Assembly: GCF_030812995.1 (NCBI RefSeq)
Contig: NZ_JAUSTT010000015.1
Coordinates: forward strand, 1 to 64,000
Length of the DNA stretch: 64,000 nt
Reading direction: 5' to 3'
From: Bacillus chungangensis
GTDB taxonomy: Bacteria; Bacillota; Bacilli; Bacillales; Bacillaceae_C
The translations under genes and the position numbers were made by a program. Under the pieces are notes generated by a model. That model was not told where the DNA came from, made no database searches, and saw only the letters and a list, made by a program, of their open reading frames with translations. Position 1 is the first letter of the stretch. The number at the start of each line of letters is the position of its first letter. This document shows, piece by piece, positions 50,376 through 60,237 of this stretch.

Positions 50376-51296
50376 TTGCTACGTTACTTTTTTCGCAGAA
50401 TACTCGGAATTATTCCGATTCTCTTTTTGGTCTCCATCCTGATCTTTTTATTTGTCCATATGATACCAGGCGATCCGGCACGTCTTGTAGCTGGCGAAGA
50501 TGCGACAATAGAAGACGTTGAGATTGTAAGAAAAGAACTTGGTCTCGATAAACCGATGCATGAGCAATATGTACATTATATGAAAAACCTTTTACAAGGT
50601 GATTTAGGCACATCCTTAAAAACGAAACGACCTGTAATGGAAGAATTAGGAATGCGTTTTATGCCGACCTTTTGGTTAACAGTTTGGAGCATGGTGTGGG
50701 CAGTCATTGTTGGACTTATCATTGGGGTTGTTTCCGCGACAAAACGCAACAAATGGCAAGATTATGTAGGAATGTTTGGAGCCGTTTCCGGTATTTCTTT
50801 GCCTTCCTTCTGGCTTGGATTGATGTTGATTCAATTATTTGCAGTTACGCTTGGCTGGTTTCCAACCGGAGGCCTCGATTCTTGGAAAAGTTACATTCTT
50901 CCATCTATCACATTAGGGTCTGGTGTAGCGGCAGTTATTGCTAGATTTGCCCGCTCGTCATTAATGGATGTATTGAATGAGGATTATATTAGGACAGGAC
51001 GTTCAAAAGGACTTGCAGAGAACAAAGTTGTTTGGGGACATGCATTGCGAAATGCGCTGATTCCAGTCGTAACGATGACTGGTCTGCAATTTGGTTTTCT
51101 GTTAGGCGGTTCTGTTGTGATTGAAACGGTTTTTAGTTGGCCGGGCCTCGGTAAACTATTGATTGATTCTGTTGCTTATCGGGACTATCCAATTATTCAA
51201 GCAGAAATGCTTCTGTTTGCTTTGGAATTTATTTTAATCAATTTAATTGTTGATTTACTTTACGGTGTCTTAAATCCTCAAATACGCTACGAGTAG
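50376..51296 (+). CDS. Peptide/glutathione ABC permease, DppB/GsiC type
   Basis: A 306-residue membrane protein with six hydrophobic segments, starting at TTG after GGGGGGATAG. The N-terminal [20 protein letters not shown] and the EAA loop [20 protein letters not shown] are typical of the OppB/DppB/GsiC subunit. With the next gene it forms the channel of the importer served by the lipoprotein at 48423. Confidence 0.9.
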   Translation: MLRYFFRRILGIIPILFLVSILIFLFVHMIPGDPARLVAGEDATIEDVEIVRKELGLDKPMHEQYVHYMKNLLQGDLGTSLKTKRPVMEELGMRFMPTFWLTVWSMVWAVIVGLIIGVVSATKRNKWQDYVGMFGAVSGISLPSFWLGLMLIQLFAVTLGWFPTGGLDSWKSYILPSITLGSGVAAVIARFARSSLMDVLNEDYIRTGRSKGLAENKVVWGHALRNALIPVVTMTGLQFGFLLGGSVVIETVFSWPGLGKLLIDSVAYRDYPIIQAEMLLFALEFILINLIVDLLYGVLNPQIRYE

Positions 51297-51309
51297 GGAG
51301 GTCGAAGTG

Positions 51310-52212
51310 ATGACAGAAATACAAATGAACAAAGATGAAACACTTGTATTAAGCGAAAAACCAGAGAAGAATAAAACACCTCTTTCAGAGTTTTGGCGTA
51401 AATTTAAAAAGCAAAAGCTTGCCTTGGCATCTTTTTTCTTTATTTTGCTCTTAATCGTTTTAGCTATTATTGGACCTTACATTGTTCCTTATCATTCATC
51501 AGAGCCTGATTATAGCAATGTGCTTTCTGGGCCTAGTCTTGCCCATTGGGCTGGAACAGATGCATATGGCCGCGATATCTTTAGCCGCATTATTGAAGGA
51601 ACGCGGATTTCTTTATTTGTCGGTCTTGTCTCCGTCTTCATTGGAGCTTCTATCGGCACGATCCTCGGCGTCATCAGCGGCTACTATGGCAAATGGATTG
51701 ATAGTTTGATTATGAGAATGTGCGATGTATTATTCGCCTTTCCTGGTATTCTTCTTGCTATTGGGATTATTGCTATTTTGGGGCCAGGTCTCGGCAACGT
51801 CATTATTGCGGTGTCGATTTTCAGTGTTCCAATCTTTGCGAGAATTGTCCGAAGCACGACGTTGACAGTGAAATCTACGCTTTATGTGGAAGCAACGCGT
51901 TCGATTGGAGCAAAACATAGAAGGATTATATGGAAGCATATTTTTCCAGGAACAGTTTCTAGTATTATCGTTTATTTCACGATGCGTATTGGCACAGCGA
52001 TTTTAACAGCGGCCAGCTTGAGTTTTTTAGGTTTAGGTGCTCAGCCGCCATCACCAGAATGGGGTGCGATGCTAAGCGGCGGCAGAGATTATTTGAATAC
52101 AGCCCCACATGTAACGCTTTTCCCTGGGCTTGCGATTTTTGTGACAGTGTTAGCATTTAATTTGCTGGGGGACGGTTTAAGAGATGCACTCGATCCAAAA
52201 ATGAAAGATTGA
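51310..52212 (+). CDS. Peptide/glutathione ABC permease, DppC/GsiD type
   Basis: A 300-residue membrane protein. ATG 51310 is spaced correctly from GGGAGG; GTG 51307 directly precedes it. The OppC_N segment ([20 protein letters not shown]), the [20 protein letters not shown] block and the EAA loop [20 protein letters not shown] identify the DppC/GsiD partner subunit. Confidence 0.9.
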   Translation: MTEIQMNKDETLVLSEKPEKNKTPLSEFWRKFKKQKLALASFFFILLLIVLAIIGPYIVPYHSSEPDYSNVLSGPSLAHWAGTDAYGRDIFSRIIEGTRISLFVGLVSVFIGASIGTILGVISGYYGKWIDSLIMRMCDVLFAFPGILLAIGIIAILGPGLGNVIIAVSIFSVPIFARIVRSTTLTVKSTLYVEATRSIGAKHRRIIWKHIFPGTVSSIIVYFTMRIGTAILTAASLSFLGLGAQPPSPEWGAMLSGGRDYLNTAPHVTLFPGLAIFVTVLAFNLLGDGLRDALDPKMKD

Positions 52213-52235
52213 TAACTTCAGAAAGGGGTGCTTTT

Positions 52236-53240
52236 ATGAGTAGCAATCTATTAGAAGTGAACGACTTGAAAACATATTTTTATAGTGACTCAGGTGTCGT
52301 AAAGGCCGTTGATGGAGTAACTCTTTCTGTAAAAAAAGGCGAGACATTGGGTGTAGTTGGAGAATCAGGTTGTGGGAAAAGTGTTACTTCTTTATCGATT
52401 ATGAGATTATTGAAAGATACTCCTGGTAAAATTGTCGGGGGCGACATTTTATTTGAGGGAAGTAATCTCGTGCAACTAAGTGAAAAGGAAATGCGCAAAA
52501 TCAGAGGCAATGATATTGCAATGATCTTTCAGGAGCCGATGACATCGTTAAATCCTGTTTACCGAATCGGAAAGCAATTGGAAGAAGCGATTCGTTTGCA
52601 TCTTCGCTATGATAAAAAGGAAGCGAGAGACCATGCAATTCACATGTTAAGTTTAGTAGGGATTCCGCGTCCAGATGAGATTGTGGATGAATTTCCCCAC
52701 CAATTATCAGGCGGGATGAGACAGCGTGTCATGATTGCGATGGCAATGGCTTGCAATCCGAAGCTATTAATTGCCGATGAACCAACGACAGCACTTGATG
52801 TCACCATTCAGGCACAAATATTAGATTTAATGCGCAATTTGCGAGATACTGGAGAAACAGCGATCTTGCTTATTACCCACGACCTTGGTGTAGTGGCCGA
52901 AATGTGTGACCGTGTCGTTGTCATGTACGCTGGAAAAGCTGTAGAGGAGACGGATGTGTTCACGCTTTTTGAGAATCCGAAGCATCCTTATACTAAAGGG
53001 CTGTTAGGATCGACTCCGAAGCTAGGCCAAAGAGTATCACGCTTAACATCGATCCCTGGCAATGTTCCAATCCCAAGTAAAATGCCAAAGGGATGTAGGT
53101 TTGCCCCTAGGTGTTCAGCAGCGAAAGATATTTGTTGGACGAAAGAGCCAGAGCTGAAGCATTTGAATGATCAGCATACTTGTAGATGTTGGCTGTATGA
53201 GGAGGAAGAAGCGCATGAACCAACCGTTGCTGGAAGTTAA
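52236..53240 (+). CDS. Oligopeptide-type ABC ATPase (DppD-like)
   Basis: A 334-residue ATPase starting at ATG 52236 after AAGGGGTG. Walker [12 protein letters not shown], signature [14 protein letters not shown], Walker [14 protein letters not shown] and the switch His in LITHDLG are all present. The C-terminal oligopeptide/dipeptide extension contains the [15 protein letters not shown] cysteine cluster of the family. Its 3' end overlaps the second ATPase gene by 26 bases. Confidence 0.93.
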   Translation: MSSNLLEVNDLKTYFYSDSGVVKAVDGVTLSVKKGETLGVVGESGCGKSVTSLSIMRLLKDTPGKIVGGDILFEGSNLVQLSEKEMRKIRGNDIAMIFQEPMTSLNPVYRIGKQLEEAIRLHLRYDKKEARDHAIHMLSLVGIPRPDEIVDEFPHQLSGGMRQRVMIAMAMACNPKLLIADEPTTALDVTIQAQILDLMRNLRDTGETAILLITHDLGVVAEMCDRVVVMYAGKAVEETDVFTLFENPKHPYTKGLLGSTPKLGQRVSRLTSIPGNVPIPSKMPKGCRFAPRCSAAKDICWTKEPELKHLNDQHTCRCWLYEEEEAHEPTVAGS

Positions 53241-54186
53241 GCAGTTAAAAAAATATTTCCCTATTAAAAAGAAATTATTTAGTAAAGAGCAGCAATATGT
53301 GAAAGCAGTGGACGGTGTTTCTTTTCATATTGATAAAGGGGAAACGTTCGGTCTTGTCGGCGAAAGCGGCTGTGGCAAGTCAACAACAGGAAGGATGTTG
53401 ATGAGGCTGATGGAGCCAACGGAGGGACAAATTTTTTTTCAAGGACAAGAAACAACCCATCTTCGCGAAGATGAAATTAGACCGCTGCGAAAGCAATTCC
53501 AAATGGTCTTTCAAGATCCATATGCGTCGCTAAATCCGCGGATGAAAGTGAAAGATATTGTCGGAGAGCCTTTGATTGTCCATGAAATGGCGCAACATAA
53601 AAGGCTCGAAAGAATTCATGAGTTATTAGAGATCGTCGGACTTGATCCTTATCATGCTGAGCGATTTCCTCATGAATTTAGCGGCGGGCAGCGGCAAAGA
53701 ATAGGCATTGCGAGAGCACTTGCTGTCAATCCTCAGCTTATTATTGCCGATGAGCCTGTATCAGCACTCGATGTCTCTATTCAGTCGCAAATTTTAAATT
53801 TATTGAAGGATTTGCAAAAAAAGTTCGGCTTGACCTATTTATTTATCGCCCATGATTTAAGTGTTGTTGAGCACATCTCAGATCGGGTCGGGGTGATGTA
53901 TCTTGGCAGAATGGTAGAATTAGCTGGCCGTGATGCGCTCTATGCTGAACCGATGCATCCGTATACAAAAGCGTTAATTTCTGCTGTTCCGATTCCCGAT
54001 CCAAGAGTGAAAAGAGAGAGAATCTTGTTGAAGGGTGATATTCCGAGCCCAGCTAATCCTCCGAGCGGCTGCACCTTTCATACACGGTGTCCATATGCAA
54101 CAGACATATGCAAGCAAACTGCGCCTGTGTTCAGAGAGGTGAAAGAACAGCATTTTGTTGCTTGCCATCTAGTCGAAACGGAGTAA
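53215..54186 (+). CDS. Oligopeptide-type ABC ATPase (DppF-like)
   Basis: A 323-residue ATPase, ATG 53215 after GAGGAGG inside the end of the previous gene. Walker [13 protein letters not shown], signature [15 protein letters not shown], Walker [15 protein letters not shown] and C-terminal [20 protein letters not shown] are intact. The two ATPases form the heterodimer energising the 50376/51310 channel. Confidence 0.93.
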   Translation: MNQPLLEVKQLKKYFPIKKKLFSKEQQYVKAVDGVSFHIDKGETFGLVGESGCGKSTTGRMLMRLMEPTEGQIFFQGQETTHLREDEIRPLRKQFQMVFQDPYASLNPRMKVKDIVGEPLIVHEMAQHKRLERIHELLEIVGLDPYHAERFPHEFSGGQRQRIGIARALAVNPQLIIADEPVSALDVSIQSQILNLLKDLQKKFGLTYLFIAHDLSVVEHISDRVGVMYLGRMVELAGRDALYAEPMHPYTKALISAVPIPDPRVKRERILLKGDIPSPANPPSGCTFHTRCPYATDICKQTAPVFREVKEQHFVACHLVETE

Positions 54187-54213
54187 GGTGAGAGTAGAGG
54201 TGAGACGTGAATT

Positions 54214-55914
54214 TTGAAGAAAAAGGTTCATATTATTTCTATCCAGGAAGAATATTTAACAATTATTTCAAAACAAGTGAAAGAAGTAATGGGGGACTTG
54301 ATTATCGTCTCCCCTTTAACGATGAAAGACTTAGAGATGGATCTCATTAAACCTGGGGAAATTGTCATTTTATCAAATGAAATGATTAAAGGCATCGCAT
54401 CTCATTTTATCCCAGCGTCCTGCCCATCGATTGTTGCGAAGCGTGATATTAACTTTGCCAATACGAAAGCGCTTATGGATATGCCGCCGGGACAAAAGAT
54501 TTTGGTGATTAACGATACGAGGACGAACGCTGAAGAAACCGTACAATCGCTGCGGTCTACTTTTTTTGAACACAAATATGATATTTATGATTTAGTCCAT
54601 CCGATTCCAGAAGATGTTGATTGCATTATTACACCTGGCGAAAGTCATTTAGTGCCGCAATACTTTAAAAAAGTAATTGATATTGGCCCGCGCCTTTTGG
54701 ATATTGATACGTTTATTCAGCTTGCCGAGTTTATTCACTGTGAAGTGGACCATAATAGTTTGTTTAAACGGTTTATGAAATCGCAAGTATCATTGTCTCA
54801 GATTTCCTACAATCTGACGACAAAAAGAACGATTCAAGTGAAGACAATTAATGAAAATGCGGAATATAGTTTTTCTAAGATGGTCGCCGAGAGCAAAGCG
54901 ATGAAACAAGTCATTCAGTTGGCAAAAAATTTTGCCCATACTCAGCATGTCATCCATTTGCAAGGAGAAATCGGCACTGGAAAAAGAATGTTGGCACATG
55001 CCATTCATCGTGAAGCAAACCAAAGTGGTGCGCCGTTTATGAGCCTGAATTGTTCTGTTTTGCCGCCTCTTCAACTAGAAACAGAATTATTCGGAGAAGA
55101 AAATGAGGACATCATTACAATCGGATTAATCGAGCAAGCACAGCATGGTACAATCTATTTGGAAGAGATTGAAGAAATGCCTCATTCTGTCCAGAAACGG
55201 CTTAGCCAATGGATTGAGAAGCAAAACATTGCAAAAGAGAATGGATCTGAAAGAAACCAGTTCATGCTTATTACAAGCGGCTTGCAGCCATTAGAGCATC
55301 TGGTGGATAAAGGACTGCTGCTTCGTTCATTTTTCTATCAGCTTGCCTCATTCTCTATTCGTCTGCCATCATTGAAAGAGAGACAAGAGGATTTCGAGCC
55401 GCTCATCGAAGCGATCAAAAAACGTTTGCATAGAAACCATCTAACCATTTTACCTAACGCATTGCAAGTGTTAAAAAACTATCGTTGGACTGGAAATGTA
55501 AAAGAGCTTTATAATGCGATTACGTATTTATCGTGTTTAAATAAAAATGTCATAGATTTGGATGCTTTGCCTCCATATATGCGAATTCCAGCACCAGATA
55601 AAAATAATCAACTCCTGTCGGAACAAGAAGCGGAGGATATTATTGCAAAAATCGAGGAACATGGGTTTTTAGTAGAAAGCATCAAAATCCTAGAAGCTTT
55701 TAAAAAAGGAAAAAAAGAACGCATGTCATTTGGAAGAATGACATTGAAAAAAATTTTAGATAAACAGGGGATTATGTTATCAGAACAGCAGCTTCGGATT
55801 CGGATGGAAGTCCTGCAAACACTTGGACTTTTACACGTTCGCCAAGGAAGGGCTGGTACAACGATCACACAATTAGGAGAAGTATTTTTGGATCATTATA
55901 TGTCAGTTGTATAA
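54214..55914 (+). CDS. NtrC-like AAA+ regulator without the GAFTGA loop
   Basis: A 566-residue protein read from TTG 54214, 27 bases after the ATPase stop. Residues 1-180 resemble the PrpR N-terminal sensor domain. Residues about 215-450 are an AAA+ domain with Walker A GEIGTGKRMLAHAIH and RWTGNVKELYNAI, but the segment that should contain GAFTGA is missing: LETELFGEENEDIITIGLIE runs straight on to QHGTIYLEEIEEM. Walker B has EE in place of DE, and one arginine-finger position is changed (LRSFFYQL). It therefore cannot activate sigma-54 in the usual way and probably acts with the main RNA polymerase. The C-terminal 80 residues look like a winged HTH. It is the likely local regulator of the transporter. 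Confidence 0.8.
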   Translation: MKKKVHIISIQEEYLTIISKQVKEVMGDLIIVSPLTMKDLEMDLIKPGEIVILSNEMIKGIASHFIPASCPSIVAKRDINFANTKALMDMPPGQKILVINDTRTNAEETVQSLRSTFFEHKYDIYDLVHPIPEDVDCIITPGESHLVPQYFKKVIDIGPRLLDIDTFIQLAEFIHCEVDHNSLFKRFMKSQVSLSQISYNLTTKRTIQVKTINENAEYSFSKMVAESKAMKQVIQLAKNFAHTQHVIHLQGEIGTGKRMLAHAIHREANQSGAPFMSLNCSVLPPLQLETELFGEENEDIITIGLIEQAQHGTIYLEEIEEMPHSVQKRLSQWIEKQNIAKENGSERNQFMLITSGLQPLEHLVDKGLLLRSFFYQLASFSIRLPSLKERQEDFEPLIEAIKKRLHRNHLTILPNALQVLKNYRWTGNVKELYNAITYLSCLNKNVIDLDALPPYMRIPAPDKNNQLLSEQEAEDIIAKIEEHGFLVESIKILEAFKKGKKERMSFGRMTLKKILDKQGIMLSEQQLRIRMEVLQTLGLLHVRQGRAGTTITQLGEVFLDHYMSVV

Positions 55915-55926
55915 CTATTCTTTCTT

Positions 55927-55965
55927 AAAAAAATCGTATCAGATTTAATCTGATACGATTTTTTT
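55927..55965 (+). terminator. Strong bidirectional terminator
   Basis: AAAAAAATCGTATCAGA pairs perfectly with TCTGATACGATTTTTTT around TTTAA. It ends the transporter-regulator operon. Confidence 0.92.
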
Positions 55966-56043
55966 ATTCTATTGTCACTATAAATTGATTAAAAATTGAT
56001 TTGACTGTAGAAAACCCCTTCCCCCTCGCTTTTAAGGCTTAAT

Positions 56044-56095
56044 AGCATGCATCATCTTGGATGAACAACATCCAGAGAAGTGCATGCTCTTTTTC
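56044..56095 (+). terminator. Hairpin with T-run upstream of purU, terminator or attenuator
   Basis: AGCATGCA pairs with TGCATGCT, with an inner GGATG/CATCC stem around AACAA, followed by CTTTTTCTGTTTTTTC. It lies about 105 bases before the purU start. It could be a leftover terminator or part of a regulated leader; no known riboswitch consensus (purine, THF, glycine) was recognised. Confidence 0.5.
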
Positions 56096-56198
56096 TGTTT
56101 TTTCTTTGTCTCTTCTAGCAAACTAGTTCACTTTATTTTCATTTTTGCACTGTTGCAGTATAATAAATAAATTACACAGTTGAAGGGGTATTACACAA

Positions 56199-57104
56199 AT
56201 GAAAAAATATATGGAAGCAATTCAAGCAATTCAAGCATTTCAAGAAAAAAAGAAAAATAGAGGAAGACTACTAATAAACTGTCCAGATCAACCAGGAATT
56301 GTCGCAAGTGTGTCGCAATTTTTACTAGAACACCGGGCAAATATTATTGAATCTAGTCAATATTCCCTTGACCCAGAAGGAGGGGACTTTTTTATTCGGA
56401 TTGAATTTGAATGTCCGGAATTGAAAACATCGTTTCCGCAGTTAAAGCAACAATTTGAATCTATTGCAGACACATTTAATATGGACTGGAAAATGACTTA
56501 TGTACCAAATGTGAAAAAAACAGCGATCTTAGTATCGAAGGAGCAGCATTGTTTGTTGGAGCTTCTATGGGAATGGCAAAGCGGCGACCTAATGACAGAT
56601 ATTGCTTTAGTGATTAGCAATCATGAAGATACGAAAGAGGTGGTCGAATCACTTCAAATCCCATTTTATTATCTTCCTGCCAGCAAAGAAAATCGAGCAG
56701 AAGTAGAAGCAAAGCAGCTCCAGCTTTTAAAGGAATATGATATTGATGTTATTGTACTGGCACGATATATGCAAATATTGACGCCTCATTTTGTAGCAGC
56801 ACATCCGAATCGAATCATTAATATCCATCATTCCTTTTTGCCGGCATTTGTAGGGGCGCGTCCGTACGAACGAGCATATGAACGCGGAGTAAAATTAATC
56901 GGAGCCACCTCCCACTTCGTGACAAACGACCTGGATGAAGGGCCGATCATTGAGCAGGATATAATGCGGGTTGACCACCGCAACAGCGTCGATGAGCTAA
57001 AAAAAATAGGCCGCTCGATTGAACGAAGCGTACTAGCCCGCGCTGTTAAATGGCATTTAGAAGATCGTATTATTGTCCATCAAAATAAGACGATTGTATT
57101 TTGA
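56199..57104 (+). CDS. purU: Formyltetrahydrofolate deformylase
   Basis: A 301-residue enzyme hydrolysing 10-formyl-THF to THF and formate, which balances one-carbon pools and supplies formate. Residues about 20-100 are an ACT domain (RGRLLINCPDQPGIVASVSQ, EGGDFFIRIEFE). Residues about 105-290 are the formyltransferase fold with VLARYMQILTPHFV, the catalytic NIHHSFLPAFVGARPYE and the Asp in TNDLDEGPIIEQD. It is complete and stands alone. Positions 57105-57424 downstream show no gene and no clear terminator. Confidence 0.95.
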   Translation: MKKYMEAIQAIQAFQEKKKNRGRLLINCPDQPGIVASVSQFLLEHRANIIESSQYSLDPEGGDFFIRIEFECPELKTSFPQLKQQFESIADTFNMDWKMTYVPNVKKTAILVSKEQHCLLELLWEWQSGDLMTDIALVISNHEDTKEVVESLQIPFYYLPASKENRAEVEAKQLQLLKEYDIDVIVLARYMQILTPHFVAAHPNRIINIHHSFLPAFVGARPYERAYERGVKLIGATSHFVTNDLDEGPIIEQDIMRVDHRNSVDELKKIGRSIERSVLARAVKWHLEDRIIVHQNKTIVF

Positions 57105-57424
57105 TGGAGAACATCTATTCAGGAGCAAATGTGAAGCATTTGTTGCAATGCTTGAGTTGTTTGCAGCCTTGAAAAATTGCGATATTTTATAGAATGACGA
57201 ATGAATTTCACAGGGAAATTTGATGTAAGATTAGCCAGTTTCTAAATGTTTTCTTTATTCTTCTGCCTGATGGAGGGTATGTAAGGCAATCTTTTTTCTG
57301 CTTTCCAGTTATCTCAATAGATGATGACGAAAAATAGTACCCATTATTTCATACTTCTCACACAATTTTGTATTACACTATAACTGGCTGGTAGTGCATG
57401 AAAAATTTTTAGGGAGAGAGTTAT

Positions 57425-58168
57425 TTGAAAAAAACGATCAAATCATTATTTGTTTTTATGTTTGTAGTTGTATTCGCTGCAGCTTGTGGAAATAATGAAA
57501 AAAAGGACGATGAAGAGGCTCTTCAAATCCTTGAAGTAAAACTTGAGGTTGCTGAACAAGCAGATGCGGGAGATGCCGTTCCGTTTAAGGCGCTAGTGAC
57601 ATTTGGCGATGAGAAAGTAAGCGACGCAAATGATGTCCAGTATGAAGTCTGGGAAGAAGGCAATAAGGACAATAGCGAAATGATTGAAGCGAAGAATGAA
57701 GGCGACGGCGTCTATACTGCAGAAAAAGTTTTCGAGCATGATGGCGTTTATGTTGTCCAAGTGCATGTAACTGCAAGAGATCAGCACAACATGCCGAAGA
57801 CGGCGATAACAATTGGCGAAGGGGCTTCTCATGACGGTGGGCATGATCATGGCGACCATGAACATGGGGCTGATGGATTCAGCATGCACTTCATGGAGCC
57901 AAAAGATCCGAAGGCTGGAGAAGATACAGAATTAATGGTTCATCTTCAAAACGGTGATGCTCCACTGGAAAAGGCGCAAGTAAGATTTGAAATCTGGAGC
58001 AATAATCAAGAAGATAAACGTGAATGGGTCAATGCTACAGAATCAAAGCCAGGAGAATATATCGCAAACCATCCATTCTCTGAAGCTGAGACATATCAAC
58101 TGCAAATTCATGTAGAGAATGATGATGGGCTGCATGAACATGAAACACACGAGATAGAAGTGAAATAA
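57425..58168 (+). CDS. Lipoprotein with two YtkA-like domains and a His-rich linker
   Basis: A 247-residue secreted lipoprotein from TTG 57425 after GGGAGAGAG. The signal peptide ends in the lipobox VFAAAC near residue 21. Two YtkA-like Ig-type domains follow (about residues 35-130, LEVAEQADAGDAVPFKALVT, and 150-247, EPKDPKAGEDTELMVHLQNG), joined by the linker GASHDGGHDHGDHEHGADG, which may bind copper or zinc. YtkA/FixH-type proteins are linked to metal or respiratory-enzyme handling at the membrane. It is followed by a clear terminator. Confidence 0.85.
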   Translation: MKKTIKSLFVFMFVVVFAAACGNNEKKDDEEALQILEVKLEVAEQADAGDAVPFKALVTFGDEKVSDANDVQYEVWEEGNKDNSEMIEAKNEGDGVYTAEKVFEHDGVYVVQVHVTARDQHNMPKTAITIGEGASHDGGHDHGDHEHGADGFSMHFMEPKDPKAGEDTELMVHLQNGDAPLEKAQVRFEIWSNNQEDKREWVNATESKPGEYIANHPFSEAETYQLQIHVENDDGLHEHETHEIEVK

Positions 58169-58177
58169 TTCATTGGA

Positions 58178-58210
58178 CAAACGACTGCCCATTTGAGGCA
58201 GTCGTTTTTT
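58178..58210 (+). terminator. Terminator after the YtkA-like gene
   Basis: AAACGACTGCC pairs with GGCAGTCGTTT and continues into a T-run. It also serves the convergent DedA gene. Confidence 0.9.
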
Positions 58211-58237
58211 TGAAGCAATTTATGCTGACAGCAGCAC

Positions 58238-58846
58238 TTACTTCATTCTCATCCTTTTATATTTTTTTGCTTTTTTTCGATACAGATAGTAGCCGATCAA
58301 TGCAACAGCTAAGATAATGCTGCTAATGACATAATATTTTTTCAAATAAATATACAAAACAGACCATTGATCACCTAAAAATTTGCCGATAGTGATAAAG
58401 GTGGTTGTCCAAATAAGCGCTCCTCCATACGTATAAATAGCAAATATACGAAAAGGCAAGCGTGTAATGCCGGAAAAATATCCTGTAAAATGTCTGACAC
58501 CCGGAATAAAGTAGCCGATCATCAGCATATTATTCCCATACTTTTGAAACCATCGTGATACTTTCTCTAGCTTCTCTTCTCCCATGTAAAATCGGTGTCC
58601 ATATTTTTGAAAGAACGGGGTGCCTAATTTATATCCTATCCAATAAGAAACGGTCATACCAGTCGAACTGCCAATTGTAGCAATTAGTATAGATAATCCC
58701 CAATGCAATTGTCCTTGTGATACTAGATATCCTACATAGCTCATCAGCGTTTGACCAGGTATAGGCAAGGCAATTAACTCAATCATCAGTGCTAAAAATA
58801 GGACGATGTATCCATAATGTTCTATATAGTTGATCATTGATTCCAT
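58238..58846 (-). CDS. DedA-family membrane protein
   Basis: A 202-residue SNARE-associated (DedA/VTT) protein, start after AAAGGAGAAAC. Conserved blocks are LIALPIPGQTLMSYVGYLVS, SSTGMTVSYWIGYKLG, FIPGVRHFTGYFSGITRLPF and IYTYGGALIWTTTFITIGKF. Relatives are lipid scramblases or flippases, such as those recycling undecaprenyl phosphate, and affect membrane potential and drug resistance. It is monocistronic. Confidence 0.9.
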   Translation of the reverse strand: MESMINYIEHYGYIVLFLALMIELIALPIPGQTLMSYVGYLVSQGQLHWGLSILIATIGSSTGMTVSYWIGYKLGTPFFQKYGHRFYMGEEKLEKVSRWFQKYGNNMLMIGYFIPGVRHFTGYFSGITRLPFRIFAIYTYGGALIWTTTFITIGKFLGDQWSVLYIYLKKYYVISSIILAVALIGYYLYRKKAKKYKRMRMK

Positions 58847-58865
58847 GCTGTTTCTCCTTTTTTAC

Positions 58866-59480
58866 GATGACAAGCTAATGCTAAAAGACCGATTGTGCAT
58901 TTTTTTAAGGAAGGTCAGCTTACTGACATCCTTTTTGAATTTATATCGTTCGAATAAAAAGTCGGTTTTTGTATGCAAACATGGCTTGTTTATTACTCCC
59001 TACACTACACTTCTTATTCCGCATGCATGTAAACTTTACTACATTTACTTTCATCTAGACTAAAAGGTTTCACTTTTTTGAACGCTTGATTTTAATCAGC
59101 CAACAATAAAAGATTGAAATCATCTTACACTTAACATTATTCCATTAATGGATTTGCTGTAAAACCCAATTCGTTGTTTTATGAGGAATCTTGACAAAAA
59201 AACGATTTCTTCTCATTGGTTGTCTTTTATGAAATATATTGAAAATAGGAGCGATATGTTGTTTTCAACAATAGTACTTGTCTTTCGTTTCTTCGATCAA
59301 CGTGCATTGCTGAATAGACAAAATTTGCAATTCGTATCTAGTCAAAAAAAGGGAACACAAAATATCCTAAAACATGCGATTAAGTATGTGTTTGAGATGA
59401 ATAGCCGGCGGCACTTAGTAATAGTCGTTAAGACTACCATTACGTAAATTGTAGCATATATTGTGGTATCATTATCAAAT
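58866..59480 (+). other. Intergenic stretch with no supported gene
   Basis: About 600 AT-rich bases between dedA and the next small genes. An 88-codon frame at 59181-59447 has no ribosome site and no family resemblance, so it is not called. It may be decayed sequence. Confidence 0.5.
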
Positions 59481-59492
59481 TAAGGAAAAGGA

Positions 59493-59624
59493 TTGTTCAA
59501 ACATGGGAGTGGAAGCCTTATATTGTTCACTGAAGAAAGAGGCGTTTATCATATAAATGAACGTGAGAGCAGCTTCTATGAATTGCTTCTTAAAAAATGG
59601 CAACAAGCATTGCTGCTCTTATAG
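59493..59624 (+). CDS. Possible 43-residue small protein
   Basis: A TTG codon closely preceded by AAGGAAAAGG opens a short frame (FKHGSGSLILFTEERGVYHI, NERESSFYELLLKKWQQALL) ending at TAG 59622-59624. The composition looks protein-like, with an amphipathic C-terminal helix, but there is no known family and the site spacing is short. It could also be a decayed end of a longer gene. Confidence 0.3.
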   Translation: MFKHGSGSLILFTEERGVYHINERESSFYELLLKKWQQALLLL

Positions 59625-59668
59625 GTTTGCACATAAGAAAGAGGTATTAGTTCTAGGGGTTCTTGTGA

Positions 59669-60082
59669 TCATGATGAAAGCTGACGCAGTTTTCTTTCAT
59701 GCTGTACACTTTTACTTGCTAAATATTCAACGGTTTCTTGTGTCTCTATCCATTCAATGCGAAGGCCTTCCATTTTCTTTTCCAATCGTTCAAAGCGATT
59801 ATTTATTGTCCCCTCTAATTTGTCCACTCTGTTTTCTAATTGATCCATCCTAGTTTCAAGATGTTCTTTCATGTCGTCCATCCTGCTTTCAAGATGTTCT
59901 TTCATGTCGTCCATCCTGTTTTCAAGATGTTCTTTCATGTTGTCCATCTTGTTTTCAAGATGTTCTTTCAATACATTCATTTGATTTTCAAACTTCTCAT
60001 TCATGTCGTTTATTTTGCTCTCGACATGGTTTGAGTGTAGTTGTAATGCTTTTAAAATTTCTTGAACACCTGATTTGTTCAC
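59669..60082 (-). CDS. Hendecad coiled-coil protein with 11-residue tandem repeats
   Basis: A 137-residue soluble protein. GTG 60082 follows AAAGGAGAAG at good spacing and is preferred over ATG 60121 or 60112, which lie upstream of that site. Residues about 40-90 are tandem 11-mers (MKEHLENRMDD, MKEHLESRMDD, MKEHLETRMDQ), a hendecad pattern giving a nearly straight coiled coil, followed by heptad-like VDKLEGTINNRFERLEKKME. It likely forms a long homo-oligomeric rod. The function is unknown and there is no membrane segment. The opposite strand is also open only because of the repeats. Confidence 0.7.
   Translation of the reverse strand: MNKSGVQEILKALQLHSNHVESKINDMNEKFENQMNVLKEHLENKMDNMKEHLENRMDDMKEHLESRMDDMKEHLETRMDQLENRVDKLEGTINNRFERLEKKMEGLRIEWIETQETVEYLASKSVQHERKLRQLSS
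59855..59986 (+). repeat. 33-bp tandem repeat, four units
   Basis: Units beginning TTCAAGATGTTCTTTCA start at 59855, 59888, 59921 and 59954, exactly 33 bp apart. They encode the 11-residue coiled-coil repeats of the gene on the minus strand. The last unit is the most diverged. Copy number could change by slippage without breaking the frame. Confidence 0.9.
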
Positions 60083-60237
60083 GTTGTTTCTTCTCCTTTC
60101 ATTTTGGTTCATATTGATCATGCATCAATTGTGTGCTGCATGATCTTCTTCATTATAAACTAAATAACTGATACTGAGAAGGATGAAAGATGGTAAAATC
60201 ACACCGTTTTTACTCTTATATGCTTTTTTCCACTTAT

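Noticed and set aside
56044-56095. Riboswitch upstream of purU
   Set aside because: The hairpin with T-run does not match the purine, THF or glycine consensus I know; it is kept only as a terminator or attenuator.
59181-59447. 88-codon frame in the AT-rich gap
   Set aside because: There is no ribosome site or recognisable domain, and the composition looks random.
59840-60034. Plus-strand frame with FKMFFHVVHP repeats
   Set aside because: It is the antisense shadow of the 33-bp repeats of the coiled-coil gene; the minus strand has a good ribosome site and sensible coiled-coil residues.
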